DNA from: Agmasoma carcini (nom. nud.) | Taxonomy: Eukaryota > Microsporidia > Thelohaniidae | Reading direction: 5' to 3' | DNA: 64,000 bases | Assembly (NCBI GenBank): GCA_029232285.1 | Contig: JAOXFI010000009.1 | Coordinates: 1 to 64,000 of the forward strand | Part shown: in pieces, positions 51,590 through 62,338 of the stretch | Position numbering within the stretch: position 1 is the first letter of the stretch | How the letters are laid out: each line of letters starts with the position of its first letter | Program-made: the position numbers and the translations under genes | Notes under the pieces: model-generated | Seen by the model: only the letters and a program-made list of their open reading frames with translations | Told to the model about the DNA's origin: nothing | Database searches by the model: none

Positions 51590-52670
51590 ATCTTTATAAA
51601 ACCAATACATAAGTTTAATATGATGTATGACCACCCTTTGTCATGATGACTTCTTTAATTCTATCACTCATAAAATATACTTGTGTTATACAATGTAAGA
51701 TATCGAATTAAGTCATATTTTACCAATTTTGATATTAAATGTGCCTCATTTCCCAAAAACAACATTTCTTAAATGTTCTATAGGGTTTAAGTCTAGGCAA
51801 AAGAAATGCTATTCTAAAACTTCAATGTTTATACATTTAAAAAACTAGAAATCTTCTAATTTTTATGATCATTGTCTTGTTGAAATTTAAATTTTGAAAA
51901 ATGAAATTTTCAGTGCTCTCATCTAAATTATCATTCAATATTTGAGTATAATACAGAGCATTTATGATTCCATATAAAAACATGTTTATACAACCGAAGA
52001 AATGTTTTATTTATATCAACTTCATTTATAGAATTAATTTTCTTTCTTCGACATACTCCTTTTTGCATCTTAATGTTAAAGAATCTTTCATTATATAAAA
52101 GTGCCATTAACGTATTTTTACATTCAAATTCTACTATTTTTGCGATTCTTAATCTGTTAATTATTTACAAGTTTGATGATTTTGGCTTAGAAAAAATAAG
52201 CAAATTTAAAGTAATTTTTCTTTGTAATTAAGAATGTTTCATAACAGACATTCTATCTATTTTTGATTATTTTAGAAATTTCATCATATAGTGTAAGGGT
52301 TTATATTGATCATTTTTAAACTAAGGTTATATTGCTGATATCAATGAATTTATTCACGTCATTATCACATTTATCTTTACCCCATATATCATTCTTGTAT
52401 TTCTAACGCGATCCTGTATGAAAAAGATCTATTTAACTCAGGGTTTACACCTGTTTTGTGAATTGAAAATTTACCTTTGAAGAATTCAAAAACAATTTTA
52501 GTTATTTATATTTTCTAAGGAGAGAAAATAACAAAATTGTTAATAAATTACGCGATTTAAAAATACTATAGACATAATTGAACGTTTAGGTTTTTTATTT
52601 TTATATTTCCGTTCTTTAAACAAACTTTTTGAGGTGCCCGATTTTTAAAGCACTGTCTATTTATTATTTT
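51590..52670 (-). pseudogene. Tc1-like transposase relic
   Basis: On the minus strand the C-terminal half is readable: QQDNDHKN, then LDLNPIEHLRNVVFGK (family SPDLNPIE-LW), then RIKEVIMTKGGHTSY at 51600-51660 (family RI--VI--KGG-T-Y). The right edge at about 52640-52665 has CAGTGCTTTAAAAATCGGGC on the minus strand, a plausible terminal repeat. Frames are broken throughout. Confidence 0.72.
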
Positions 52671-53189
52671 ATTATACTTCAATTGATTAATAGATCCTGA
52701 ATTTTTATATTTTTAAGTGAAATTCTATCCTATACGTTGACAACAAAATAAATTGTTTAATTTTACTATAGTAAATATGTCTGTTTTAAACATAGTTGAT
52801 ATATTTTTGGTCTATTGTATAAAACATTAATTTTACAAAAAAGTTAAGAATTTTAATAATCTTTAAAAAGCATTATTTTACAATTTTAATTTGTCTTTAT
52901 TAAAATACGTTCTTTTAACAATAATTTCAAAGCTATATTAATATGAATTCTTTATTTTGCTTATACATTGCAAATATTATAAACCTTTTACCACATATCC
53001 GTATTTCCAAAGTAGTTAAATGTTAACAATCTTTACATGGCAAAGAACTTGAACTGAGCGTAACTTTCTTATAATTTTATATTTTCGGGCATAAAAACCC
53101 ACACCAGTTTATTATACATCTTTCTTTGATTTAATTATGAAATAACAAACTAGATTAAATTTTTAAAAAAAAGTATTAACTTATACTTA

Positions 53190-54040
53190 TACAGTGGTGT
53201 GTAAAATAAATAATCACACATTTTTATAATTTATCTACATTCAAGACAAATTAAATAATATATTTTGTTTTTATTATATATAAAAGTTATATTTACACAA
53301 AAAATTAGAATTACGCATCATTGTATTATATATCAATAAAATTATATTTTTTTATATAATCAAAATGTAAAATTTCACCAAATTTTTATAAATTGAATGC
53401 TTTCTTTTTGTTTGATAAATAGCCAACAACCATTTGGGAAACTTAAATACATGGTTAAACATTTTAGACGTAATAGAAATCCAAATGGTAATTATTTCTA
53501 GCTTTAATACAAGTCCAAATATATTATATTGAGTTAAAATGTGACCTTTGGGATGCCATTGTAACACATCAATGACATTCATATCTAATCATTCGCTTAT
53601 AATAATTGATGTTTGCTTTGGGTCATTATCATATTGAAAAAATTAAATTTCAAGCTCTATTTTCAATACCTTAAATTCGGCGCAATCATTTGCTCATATG
53701 CTGCACCAGTCATTGTATCTTTGATAAACTCTATTCTTTCGGTTCCTTAATATGATATTAATACCCATACCATAATGTTACATCCTCTATGCTTAACAGT
53801 TGACACAATATTTTTCTTTTCTGAAATATTATATAACGACAACCACAACTATATATTTTCTTAAATTTTACTTCATCAGTAAAAAAATATTACGGTCAAG
53901 GTTTCATTTGTCATACCCAAGAAGTCTCTCATGGAATCAATATTTTAACCTTTATAGTTGTATTCATATACAACCATTCACACGCTTAAAGATTAACATT
54001 TCAAAATAAAAATTTGTTTATTCAAATAGCTCTAGATACA
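53190..54040 (-). pseudogene. Tc1-like transposase relic
   Basis: Minus-strand FFQYDNDPKQTS (near 53620) followed by WLDMNVIDVLQWHPKGHI matches Tc1 FQQDNDPKHTS...W-----VLEWP-QSPD. CAGTGGTGTGTAAAATAA at 53193 looks like its left terminus. The N-terminal part to about 54040 is weakly preserved. Confidence 0.7.
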
Positions 54041-54046
54041 ATAAAA

Positions 54047-57000
54047 TTATTCAAAAATCTCAATACATCGTCCATTTTCTACTGAAAACCACAAAGAAAT
54101 ATCCCTTCGTATCGCTTTAATGGCATTAGAACAATATTTACCATTAGGACTGTATCTATTATATAATTTCTTTATATTACTAAGCTCAGAGTCAATAGAT
54201 CCAAATGTCTTCATCTTTAATATTTCATCTAACTGATCACTAAATATTTTTTTAGGATCATTTTCTTTGAAAATATGTGATAACACATCCTTAGAATCCT
54301 TATAAACAAACTTATCTTGCACCCTCATGAAATTCTCAAACTCTTTGTACATCTCCCTCGCAAATTCAGCTATTTTTGATCCAGTATGATTAAACCTAAC
54401 ACAATTCTTAGAAATTTGTGTAAAATCAGTACAAAACGCATTATAAGACTTATATTCATGAATCTTTGATTTAACATCAGTAACACACATCGTTGTCCGT
54501 ACAACATCTAAATAATTCTTCAAACTTGAATAATCAACAGCATAATAAAATATAGCAAAGTTATCATTATCAAATATCTCATTTAGAAAAACTATACAAT
54601 TATTTCTTAGTTCATTGGTCATTTTAATAATCTTATCAGGTATAAACATATTCATAAACACTGATCTCTCTAGTACATTAAACAATGCCTTCGTAGACAA
54701 ATATAACTTACCGTTATAGTTAGAATAACTAAGAACATACACGAGTGACCTTTCAAACAATTTTACAGTCTCTTTTATGCTTATCCCCTTCTTAATAATT
54801 TCTTGAATTTTTCTAAATGTGTAAATTGGCCAACCATAAAAATCAGTTGACTTAGACTTTCGTATAAAATCTTCAATATAATTACATGAACTATATTCTC
54901 TGATCTTCCTCACTATCAATGGTGGTATTTCCTCTTTCGTAAGTGTATACAGATGAGGTGATCTAAAATAAAATACCAACCCCATAGAGTGCTTAACGCT
55001 AAACTTAGCAGGGAGTGTGATCCTCTCCAATTGAACAAGAACCTTAGGCTTGGCTTTTTTGATTTTAGATACAAACTTTGGTATTCTTATGGTACCATCT
55101 TCTTTTAGTAACTCTAGTCTAGCATCCTCTAAACCTACAATACTGACCTTCTTCCTTGTAACCACTTTCAATAGCGATTTTCTGAGTTGCTCCTCACGCG
55201 AAATATCATAAGCTTTAACAATCACATCCTTAAAATGATTAACCTTTACAGCTTTGCCTTCTATAAACAAAAATATATCTTCTATTTTGCTCCTTATCAC
55301 CAAATTTTCATAATTCACAACATAAAATCTCTTAAGCTTTCCAACCTCTTGATCTAACAATAATGTTAGGAGATTGCGAGTCTTCAAGCTTTTATCATCA
55401 AAATTTACACTAACCTTGTCATACATGTCATCGTATCGACTAGAAAACTTATTGAACACACCCTTCTTCAATATTCTAACAATCAAATCTAAAATTTGCT
55501 CTTTGAAGAATTGAGTATCATCCATAGAGACTGACAATATAAAATCAATCGTTTCACTAGAAGGATAAAGGAACAGAAGTCCTTCTATGGCTATCAGTCT
55601 TAAATCAAAATAATTAACGGAATAAACAAAATTCATAAGGGTTTCTTTGACTAAAGTAATTCTACCATAGAACGCCAACCTAATCAGTGAAACAAGACAA
55701 TTAGCTGAAATGATATTACACTTCGAAGGGAATATAAAATCCATTATTCTAAATCTTTCAATTTCTTCAACAACAAACTTAAGCTTATTTCTTAAATGAT
55801 CTTTTTCATGTAAACCTTCCTCTATTATGTCCCTTGACATAGATTCAAATGTACTCTTTTCATTTTCTTTCTCAGTTCTAAGATAAAGAATTGAAATCTT
55901 ATTTATCATCATAGCAATATAATAAGAATCATCATACCCACATTGAGAGTTGTCATTGTACTTAAATATGTTCTCAAGGAAAGAAAAAGCTAAACCTGTC
56001 TCAGCATAGTTAACTATTGAATTTACAATCGCTTTTTGAATAAAATATGTTGAAATTGTAAAATCATTATTTTTAGGAACAGTGGAATCTGGAACAAAAC
56101 AATTTCTATTAAAATAGAAAATCAACTTTTGAATTCCTTTGTCTTTGATATGGCCCAATGCATCTACGCATTTCATGATTACTTTATAAAAATTATGAGA
56201 ATCCTCAAGAAGTGTTGATATAGCTTCAAAACTAGCATCAGTTGGCTTTTGAGATAAAAATTTCAATGATTCGATCTGTCCTACGATATCCTTCTCATTA
56301 ATCTGTTCAATATGCATGAAATCAGGTTGCTGAACATGAAAATCGAAAATCAGAGCTCTTTGTGGATCTAAGCGCACGAACAGAACAGGTGGTGTATCTG
56401 GTAACCTTTTCTTTGTTCTAACATGATAAGAATACACAGTTTCACCTTCAGGATCAATTGGATGCTCAAATATCCCTTCATATTCATTACTTGAGCAGAT
56501 AAACCTAGCTCTATACTTTTTATTTGAACCCGGTAGCTGAGAGGTAGGCGTTTGAGATAAATTCAATTGAACAGTGCCCCTTTTTTTATCAACATTAACG
56601 CTTACATTAACTCTTATTAAACCAGGCTTAAATACAAAAAAATCAAAAAAGGCCTTTAAATCTTTACCAGTAACATCCTTAACAATTCGCAAGAATGTTG
56701 CAGTAAAGCATGGACCACTTCTCGTCTGTAAACACCCATCATGCTTCATTTCTTCATAAAGTTCCATATTACACAAGTTTTCACCAGCGTAAGATGCATT
56801 TTCATTCTCAATCATAACATTTATAGATTTTTCAATATCCCCTTCAACGTCTTGACTTACATCAACATTCTTCGAAGTTTCATCTTCAGATTTAGTATAT
56901 ATCTGCTTATCACCACGAACAGTCTTAATGTCATTGTATTTTGGTAAGAATTGAGTCTCCTCGTTCTTGAATTTGCCCATCTCAGCCTTCATAAGGTACT

Positions 57001-58255
57001 TTACTTCATCTTTGTTTCTTTTGAGTATCTCGGTGGCTATTTTCTGTATGAACGCAGTGGTTAATCTGGCCTCCATCATATGAATTATATGTTTGCTTTT
57101 TATTGTATAAAATTTAGAATGATATTCTTCATCACGACGCTGAGAATAAAATATAGGCTTCTCTAGTACATCATTAGCAATCAAAAATTGTGTCTCTTCA
57201 TACCAATCATATAAGAATTCGTTATTACCTAATAAATGCTTGATCAATAAGTCACTTAAATAGCCAGAAAACCCATAAAATATCCAAGTATCTATTTTTT
57301 CATAATTTAAGAATGAAAATATTTGTGCTCCAAGATATTGATATAACTTACGCTTAAATAAATAGAAAGGTTCAATATCTTTATCGTCAAGCTCGACAAA
57401 TCTTGTACATATCATATTTTTACCACTAAACTCCACATTGATCAAAGATAGAACAATAGAAATACTTGGATATGTTACATTAAGGAACTCTTCAATAATC
57501 TTAAAAGACGAATCACAATCATTGATGATTTCAGCAACATTTATGGTGAAACTTTGAGGAATCATTATTTTATATTTTTCTGAAGAAATATCATGTTCGA
57601 TAAATGTACCAACCGCAAAGTTAATGTGACCAGGATAAGTCCTAGAAGAAGTGTAGGAGTATAAAATTGTGTCATCAAGTTCTTTTATGGCATTAAAAGT
57701 GCCAGATGTTGCTACTTTATACTCACCAGATGTTGGTAATACATAGATCAATTCAAGGTCTGTATAACAATCAACATATGGGAAAATACATGAAGCGTTG
57801 TTATGAGGATTCATAGCAACGAGTTCCCTATGGCTATCGCTTTGTGTTATTGGAGTATACCAATGTATGTATGGATTCTCTGGATGATGTTCAAAGATTA
57901 TTCTTAATACAAGATCAGTATCAGTTATATTTGAAGGGATATGAACCTTAAATCCAGTATTGTGATAAGAAATGTCTGTGATTGTATCGATTTTAGAGTT
58001 TTCATCTGATGTTAATGATAGTCTACGTGATTTGTCTAAATTATCCTCGTTATTGTTTGTATACTTTGAAAAGAATGTTGGTTCCAAATATTGATTGCTA
58101 GAGACTATTGAACACTCCTTGATATTGAGATGTAAGCTTTGGAAGATTACTTCGTGCTCATCAGGTGTGCGCCGTATACATGTTTCTATATAACCTTGGC
58201 ATACATTGCAATTGAGATCTATATAAAATACATTCTTCTGGTGTTTAATTTTCAT
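54047..58255 (-). CDS. TAF2: TAF2, TFIID subunit, with C-terminal bromodomain-like region
   Basis: I start at the ATG at 58255, which follows TCATTTTTACCCAC; the frame extends upstream only through non-ATG codons. TAF2 is the M1-aminopeptidase-like TFIID subunit that contacts initiator DNA. Residues 1-480 follow the M1 layout (NCNVCQGYIETCIRRTPDEHEVIFQS would be the start; YIHWYTP; ASCIFPYVDCYTDLELIYVL), without a HExxH zinc site, as in TAF2. HEAT-like helices fill about 600-1150. At about 1230-1308 FYYAVDYSSLKNYLDVV, then DFTQISKNCVRFNHTGSKI, follow the bromodomain pattern (PVD---YP-Y; NC--YN), keeping the Asn. The protein is 1402 residues, close to yeast TAF2 (1407). The frame is intact. 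Confidence 0.88.
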   Translation of the reverse strand: MKIKHQKNVFYIDLNCNVCQGYIETCIRRTPDEHEVIFQSLHLNIKECSIVSSNQYLEPTFFSKYTNNNEDNLDKSRRLSLTSDENSKIDTITDISYHNTGFKVHIPSNITDTDLVLRIIFEHHPENPYIHWYTPITQSDSHRELVAMNPHNNASCIFPYVDCYTDLELIYVLPTSGEYKVATSGTFNAIKELDDTILYSYTSSRTYPGHINFAVGTFIEHDISSEKYKIMIPQSFTINVAEIINDCDSSFKIIEEFLNVTYPSISIVLSLINVEFSGKNMICTRFVELDDKDIEPFYLFKRKLYQYLGAQIFSFLNYEKIDTWIFYGFSGYLSDLLIKHLLGNNEFLYDWYEETQFLIANDVLEKPIFYSQRRDEEYHSKFYTIKSKHIIHMMEARLTTAFIQKIATEILKRNKDEVKYLMKAEMGKFKNEETQFLPKYNDIKTVRGDKQIYTKSEDETSKNVDVSQDVEGDIEKSINVMIENENASYAGENLCNMELYEEMKHDGCLQTRSGPCFTATFLRIVKDVTGKDLKAFFDFFVFKPGLIRVNVSVNVDKKRGTVQLNLSQTPTSQLPGSNKKYRARFICSSNEYEGIFEHPIDPEGETVYSYHVRTKKRLPDTPPVLFVRLDPQRALIFDFHVQQPDFMHIEQINEKDIVGQIESLKFLSQKPTDASFEAISTLLEDSHNFYKVIMKCVDALGHIKDKGIQKLIFYFNRNCFVPDSTVPKNNDFTISTYFIQKAIVNSIVNYAETGLAFSFLENIFKYNDNSQCGYDDSYYIAMMINKISILYLRTEKENEKSTFESMSRDIIEEGLHEKDHLRNKLKFVVEEIERFRIMDFIFPSKCNIISANCLVSLIRLAFYGRITLVKETLMNFVYSVNYFDLRLIAIEGLLFLYPSSETIDFILSVSMDDTQFFKEQILDLIVRILKKGVFNKFSSRYDDMYDKVSVNFDDKSLKTRNLLTLLLDQEVGKLKRFYVVNYENLVIRSKIEDIFLFIEGKAVKVNHFKDVIVKAYDISREEQLRKSLLKVVTRKKVSIVGLEDARLELLKEDGTIRIPKFVSKIKKAKPKVLVQLERITLPAKFSVKHSMGLVFYFRSPHLYTLTKEEIPPLIVRKIREYSSCNYIEDFIRKSKSTDFYGWPIYTFRKIQEIIKKGISIKETVKLFERSLVYVLSYSNYNGKLYLSTKALFNVLERSVFMNMFIPDKIIKMTNELRNNCIVFLNEIFDNDNFAIFYYAVDYSSLKNYLDVVRTTMCVTDVKSKIHEYKSYNAFCTDFTQISKNCVRFNHTGSKIAEFAREMYKEFENFMRVQDKFVYKDSKDVLSHIFKENDPKKIFSDQLDEILKMKTFGSIDSELSNIKKLYNRYSPNGKYCSNAIKAIRRDISLWFSVENGRCIEIFE

Positions 58256-58576
58256 GTGGGTAAAAATGAAAAAAAAATTCTGGAAGGTAAATTTTTTATA
58301 ATTTTCAAAATGTAACAAATGTAACAGAATTTGAATATTTTATATTTTGGACTGACCAGAGAAAATGAGTTTATATGAAGTTTATTATAAAATATGATGA
58401 TATATTTTTATTTAAATTTAAAAATAAAACACGTTATCTACCAATGAAAATGTCATAGAATCGTTAATGTGTGTGTTTTAAGTATAAAATAAAACATAAA
58501 AGGAAAAAGTAGACTCTCTTATCATGTATTTTACAGATATTTATTATTTAAAATATTTTCACTTCCAAAAAAATTC
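58256..58576. promoter_or_regulatory. 321-bp divergent promoter region of TAF2 and the DusA-type gene
   Basis: No RNA gene or repeat. Each ATG has its own AAAAATTT-like box; nothing else stands out. Confidence 0.4.
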
Positions 58577-59506
58577 ATGACAGAAATAAGTTTAGCGCCA
58601 ATGCTCAAAATAACTACGCCCGGCTTTAGATCACTTGTACATTCTTTTTCACCAAACACTGTAGTATTTACTGAAATGATTGTAAGTTCAACTGTTGTGA
58701 ATGTAACTAGTGAAAAACTTGACATCATGCTCGGCACACCAAATGATAAGACTGTTGTTCAAATTGGAGGGTCTAACCCCATTGAAATAACTGAAGCTGT
58801 CAAAATATTAATTGATAAAGGGTGGAAGCATTTCAATCTTAATTGTGGTTGCCCATCATCAAGAGTGCAAAAGGGATGCTTTGGGGCAGTCCTAATGTTA
58901 AATCACGAACTAGTATCAAATATTATCAACCAAGTTTATAATGTAACCGGTACAATTATGTCAATTAAGATACGAACAGGTGTTGATGATAACGATTCGT
59001 ATGAATTTTTTGATAATTTTGTTCATTTTATTTCAACTAATACAAAATGCTATAAATTTTATATTCACGCCAGAAAGTGTTGGCTTAATGGTGTTAGTCC
59101 TAAGCACAATAGAAATATTCCGCCTTTAAATTATAAATTTGTTTATAATATCAAAAAAAAGTATCCAAATTTATTTATAGTGCTGAACGGTGGTATTAAA
59201 GATGAAGATGAGTCTAAGATTAAGAATCTTGATGGTCTTATGATAGGAAGACATGCCTGGAAACAACCATCTGTTTTTGCTGACTATGAGAAGGTTGAAT
59301 ATAATACAAAAGATGTACTTAGAACATATTTTGATATGATGATTTTAGAGGGAAGGTATAAATCTTCAATTCTGAAGCCTATGATCCATTTAAGAGCTGG
59401 TAAATATAATAGGAAGACCTTTAGTAAGTCACTTGATGAAATTATGAAGCGAAAAAGTGATTTGAATGATTCTATTGAAGAAATATTAGAATTCTTTGAA
59501 GATTGA
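58577..59506 (+). CDS. tRNA-dihydrouridine synthase, DusA type
   Basis: Dus enzymes reduce uridines in tRNA loops using FMN and NADPH. The 309-residue protein starts ISLAPMLKITTPGFRSLVHS (TIM-barrel start), then VVQIGGSNP, NLNCGCPSSRVQKGCFGAVL with the catalytic Cys, and IKIRTGVDD. HARKCWLNGVSPKHNRNIPP and IVLNGGIKDEDE with GLMIGRHAWKQPSVF complete the barrel. NxGCPSxRVQxGxFGAxLM and HARKxWLxGLSPKxNRxIPPL are signatures of the bacterial/plastid DusA class rather than of eukaryotic Dus1-4. The protein is slightly shorter than DusA (about 330-345). The ATG follows CCAAAAAAATTC. IES6 starts 36 bp downstream. The DusA assignment is strong; horizontal origin is inference. Confidence 0.9.
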   Translation: MTEISLAPMLKITTPGFRSLVHSFSPNTVVFTEMIVSSTVVNVTSEKLDIMLGTPNDKTVVQIGGSNPIEITEAVKILIDKGWKHFNLNCGCPSSRVQKGCFGAVLMLNHELVSNIINQVYNVTGTIMSIKIRTGVDDNDSYEFFDNFVHFISTNTKCYKFYIHARKCWLNGVSPKHNRNIPPLNYKFVYNIKKKYPNLFIVLNGGIKDEDESKIKNLDGLMIGRHAWKQPSVFADYEKVEYNTKDVLRTYFDMMILEGRYKSSILKPMIHLRAGKYNRKTFSKSLDEIMKRKSDLNDSIEEILEFFED

Positions 59507-59542
59507 ATTTTTAAATAAAATTTTATAATAAATTCCGAATCC

Positions 59543-59851
59543 ATGTTGAAGGATTTAAAAAGAAAGGATAATAATTTTGTTCATCAGAAAGCAAAATCTT
59601 TAAAACAAATGTATAAGTCAATGGTGGAGGAAAATCATCCCTATTTGAAGCTTTCTATGCCCTCAGAGTTTCCTAAATCCAAGTTATGTGATATAACAGG
59701 GCTTCCAGCTAAATATACTGATCCAAACACAGGGTTACGATATCATGATCTATCTGTTTATAAATACATTCAAACTTTATCAAGTGAAAGTATTGAAAAA
59801 ATAAATGAAGCTAAGTCATATGGCAAGAAATTAGGAATGAGAAATAAATAA
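59543..59851 (+). CDS. IES6: YL1-C domain protein, probable INO80 subunit Ies6
   Basis: A 102-residue protein with the YL1 C-terminal domain at about 46-80: KLCDITGLPAKYTDPNTGLR followed by YHDLSVYKYI, which matches Ies6/INO80C and Vps72/YL1. The small size and short basic N terminus (KRKDNNFVHQKAKSLKQMYK) favour Ies6 (yeast 166 residues) over the much longer Vps72. Ies6 pairs with Arp5 in the INO80 nucleosome remodeller. It sits 36 bp after the DusA-type gene on the same strand. Its ATG follows AATAAATTCCGAATCC. Confidence 0.85.
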   Translation: MLKDLKRKDNNFVHQKAKSLKQMYKSMVEENHPYLKLSMPSEFPKSKLCDITGLPAKYTDPNTGLRYHDLSVYKYIQTLSSESIEKINEAKSYGKKLGMRNK

Positions 59852-59992
59852 ATAAAAATTAAAAAAAATTGAAATTTTGTTAGTAGGCTTGAAAGTTTAT
59901 AAATAATTTATCAAGTCTTGAATGTTATATACTTAGATAATACAACATTTTAAATATATTTGATTAAATTTAGATCATAAAATACTTGTAAT

Positions 59993-60991
59993 TTAATTAA
60001 ACTTTCTATTTGACTTAAAACCACCGTAAATCAACAAAGGAAGTATTAAAGATGCCTCTCCATGCACTTTAACTGATGTAGTGTCAGGTCTAACCTTTCC
60101 CCAACTGACAGCTTCGTTAATTGTTGCCCCTGCATCAGAACCATCATACTCCATTGCTGTATTAACTAATACACAATAATTAAGTCCATTGTTAAAAAGA
60201 TTAGCATTAAATATATGATGCTTGATTAGACCACAACCAACAATAATAGCGCCATTTTCCCTTTCAGAATCTGCCTCTGAGTTTATAGCCTTTATATCTT
60301 CAACAATATCAATTTTCAAAGATTTTCTTTTTTTATAGAAAGAAATCATATCACCAATAGAACCATCGGTGATTGCGGGTGAATACACATTAATATTGTT
60401 TTTATAGCACCAATATAGTACACTTTCCTCATTGTTTATTTTTTTGCCTAATTCATAGATAAATTCGGATGGTGTGATGATCCTAGGATTGCTTTCTGAA
60501 TGGTCTTTTACTAAGTGATCAAGAAAATCGTTCATAAATTCTTCAAAGACGATGTAATTTTCATTGTGAATGGCCATATTGCCTATTCTATTCCATCCAT
60601 TATCTCTTAAGTCCTTTCCATTAAGGTTGAATGAAGCGCAGTATGTTGGTCTAAGGCATTTTATGATATCCTCTTCGATTCCACCAGCTGTACAAACAAA
60701 AACTTCTATAAATTTGTTTCTGGCGAGATAACAGACAATTTCCCTTAATCCTGAGCTTATAATGTTTGAAGTGCATCCAAAGAATATTTTTGAATTTGTT
60801 TCAATCATTCTTTTAATTTCCTTGATTGCTAAATATAAATGATTGGCTTGTATTCCTGTAGTTTTATAAGATTCTAATAAATCATCAAGTGTGAAATCTT
60901 TGTCCATGTCAATTCCTTTAACTTCATCAGAAAATGAAATATTAGATTTACATTGTGCTGAAAGGCCTTTTACATCTTCTGGGAATGTCAT
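59993..60991 (-). CDS. DYS1: Deoxyhypusine synthase
   Basis: This enzyme transfers the aminobutyl group of spermidine to a lysine of eIF5A, the first step of hypusine formation, using NAD. The 332-residue protein has FGCTSNIISSGLREIVCYLA (about 70-90, NAD site), FVCTAGGIEEDIIKCL, NEESVLYWCYKNNINVYSPA and DGSIGDMI. The active-site helix is NEAVSWGKVRPD (Lys in WGK), followed by VKVHGEASLILPLLI. Length is close to human DHS (369). The start follows AAAAAATTTATACCA. It converges with IES6. All key residues appear present. Confidence 0.94.
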   Translation of the reverse strand: MTFPEDVKGLSAQCKSNISFSDEVKGIDMDKDFTLDDLLESYKTTGIQANHLYLAIKEIKRMIETNSKIFFGCTSNIISSGLREIVCYLARNKFIEVFVCTAGGIEEDIIKCLRPTYCASFNLNGKDLRDNGWNRIGNMAIHNENYIVFEEFMNDFLDHLVKDHSESNPRIITPSEFIYELGKKINNEESVLYWCYKNNINVYSPAITDGSIGDMISFYKKRKSLKIDIVEDIKAINSEADSERENGAIIVGCGLIKHHIFNANLFNNGLNYCVLVNTAMEYDGSDAGATINEAVSWGKVRPDTTSVKVHGEASLILPLLIYGGFKSNRKFN

Positions 60992-62338
60992 TGGTATAAA
61001 TTTTTTATAAAAAAATTTATTTAAATTATGATTAAAATGTTGATTGATAGTGAAATGATATAAGAAATGCTATTTATATATAAAAAAACAAGGTATAACA
61101 ATTGAATAAACATGAAATGTTGTTTCTGATGGTTTTTAAGCCATAACCATTAAATACATATGAAATTCTTCACAAAATCATAAATTTTATTATAAATAAA
61201 AGTAAAAAATCGGCAATCTATGATAAATGAAAATCAAACAAAAACAATAGACGAGCTTAGATTACATAAAGCTGATATAAGTAGACTTTTGTTATTTATT
61301 ATCTTAGTAAAAAAATAGTTATTTAATCTACTTATCGTTCTACAAAGAGTTCAGATCTCTACGTAGTAAACAACAGATAATTGAACTATGACGGATTAGA
61401 TTTAAATTAAAAATGTTGTTTTACGGATAACCTTATTCACTTTGGAAAACTAGTTTGGGGTCAATAGATAAAGATTTCGGAATCTCGAATATATAAGCCT
61501 AAGGGGTATGCGTAGGAGTACTAAGCTAGCTACAATATAGTATGGTGTGTTTAAAGTCTTAGTGTCACCATGACAATCAAGTTTTTCTACTGCCTTTTAC
61601 CAAAGCAGGAATAGTGTATGGTCATGATATCTGTTTTCGTCTCTTTTATTATTGTCGATTGATTTAGGAATCTTTACTTGCTGGTTCGGCCTTTCTCCTG
61701 TGGTAAGTTTATTGATCATTAAGATTCTTTTTAAAAAGTGGGCGGAAAGGTTTTCAATCGATACTACTTTAAGTCTATACCCATTGATTGAGCAAGCATA
61801 TTGGACAAATAAACCTTTTATTATGATAATTTGTATAAAACAAACTTATTTTCACATTAATCCAACTCGTATAATAAATATTGTTGTTAAACACTACACC
61901 CTAACTATTAGTTGTTTTTTAGTGTAGCTTTTTAATAAAAATTATGAAAATCAACCAAGGTCATCAGAATACTTCCATCCGAGAGCTAACGCATCTCCTA
62001 AAGAGTTTGTTTATATTGGCTAGTTTGATATGTTCACCATTTCATAATAATTGATAAGGTTGTTATTCTATAATCTTTACATTTAAAATATGCTAAAGAT
62101 CTTTCTTATGTTTTTAAACTGAGGCTGCAGCTATTATTGATCCTTATTGTAATATATTGTTTATCCCTTTAGCTAGATTTATTCTCAAAAGTATTTTAGT
62201 GTGTTTAGAGTTACTTTCTTCTACAATAAAATTGATTAATATCATTTGCTATAATGCTATAATTTGTATATTCCAAGACCTTAAATTTTTTTAAATATTC
62301 AAACAATTTTTTATAAAAAATTTGTAAAAAAAAATTAC
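60992..62338. other. 1.3-kb spacer with dispersed repeat copy C
   Basis: The repeat occupies about 61345-61930; the flanks are AT-rich without a gene. Confidence 0.5.
61345..61930 (+). repeat. Dispersed repeat, copy C (longest copy, candidate LTR)
   Basis: It shares with copy A: AGATCTCTACGTAG, GATAACCTTATTCACTTTGG, AAAACTAGTTTGGGG, ATATATAAG, TACTAAG, TAGTATGGTG, GTCACCATGACAATCAAGTT, GTGTATGGTCA, CTGGTTCGGC and TTTTCAATCGATACTACTTT. After this it continues through AATAAA-type signals (61807, 61871) to about 61927. The order TATAAG then poly-A-like signals would suit an LTR. No TG...CA pair or target duplication was verified. Confidence 0.65.

Noticed and set aside
58256..58318. Upstream extension of TAF2 by 21 residues
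   Set aside because: It begins at TTG; the ATG at 58255 follows a TTTTTACCCAC start box.
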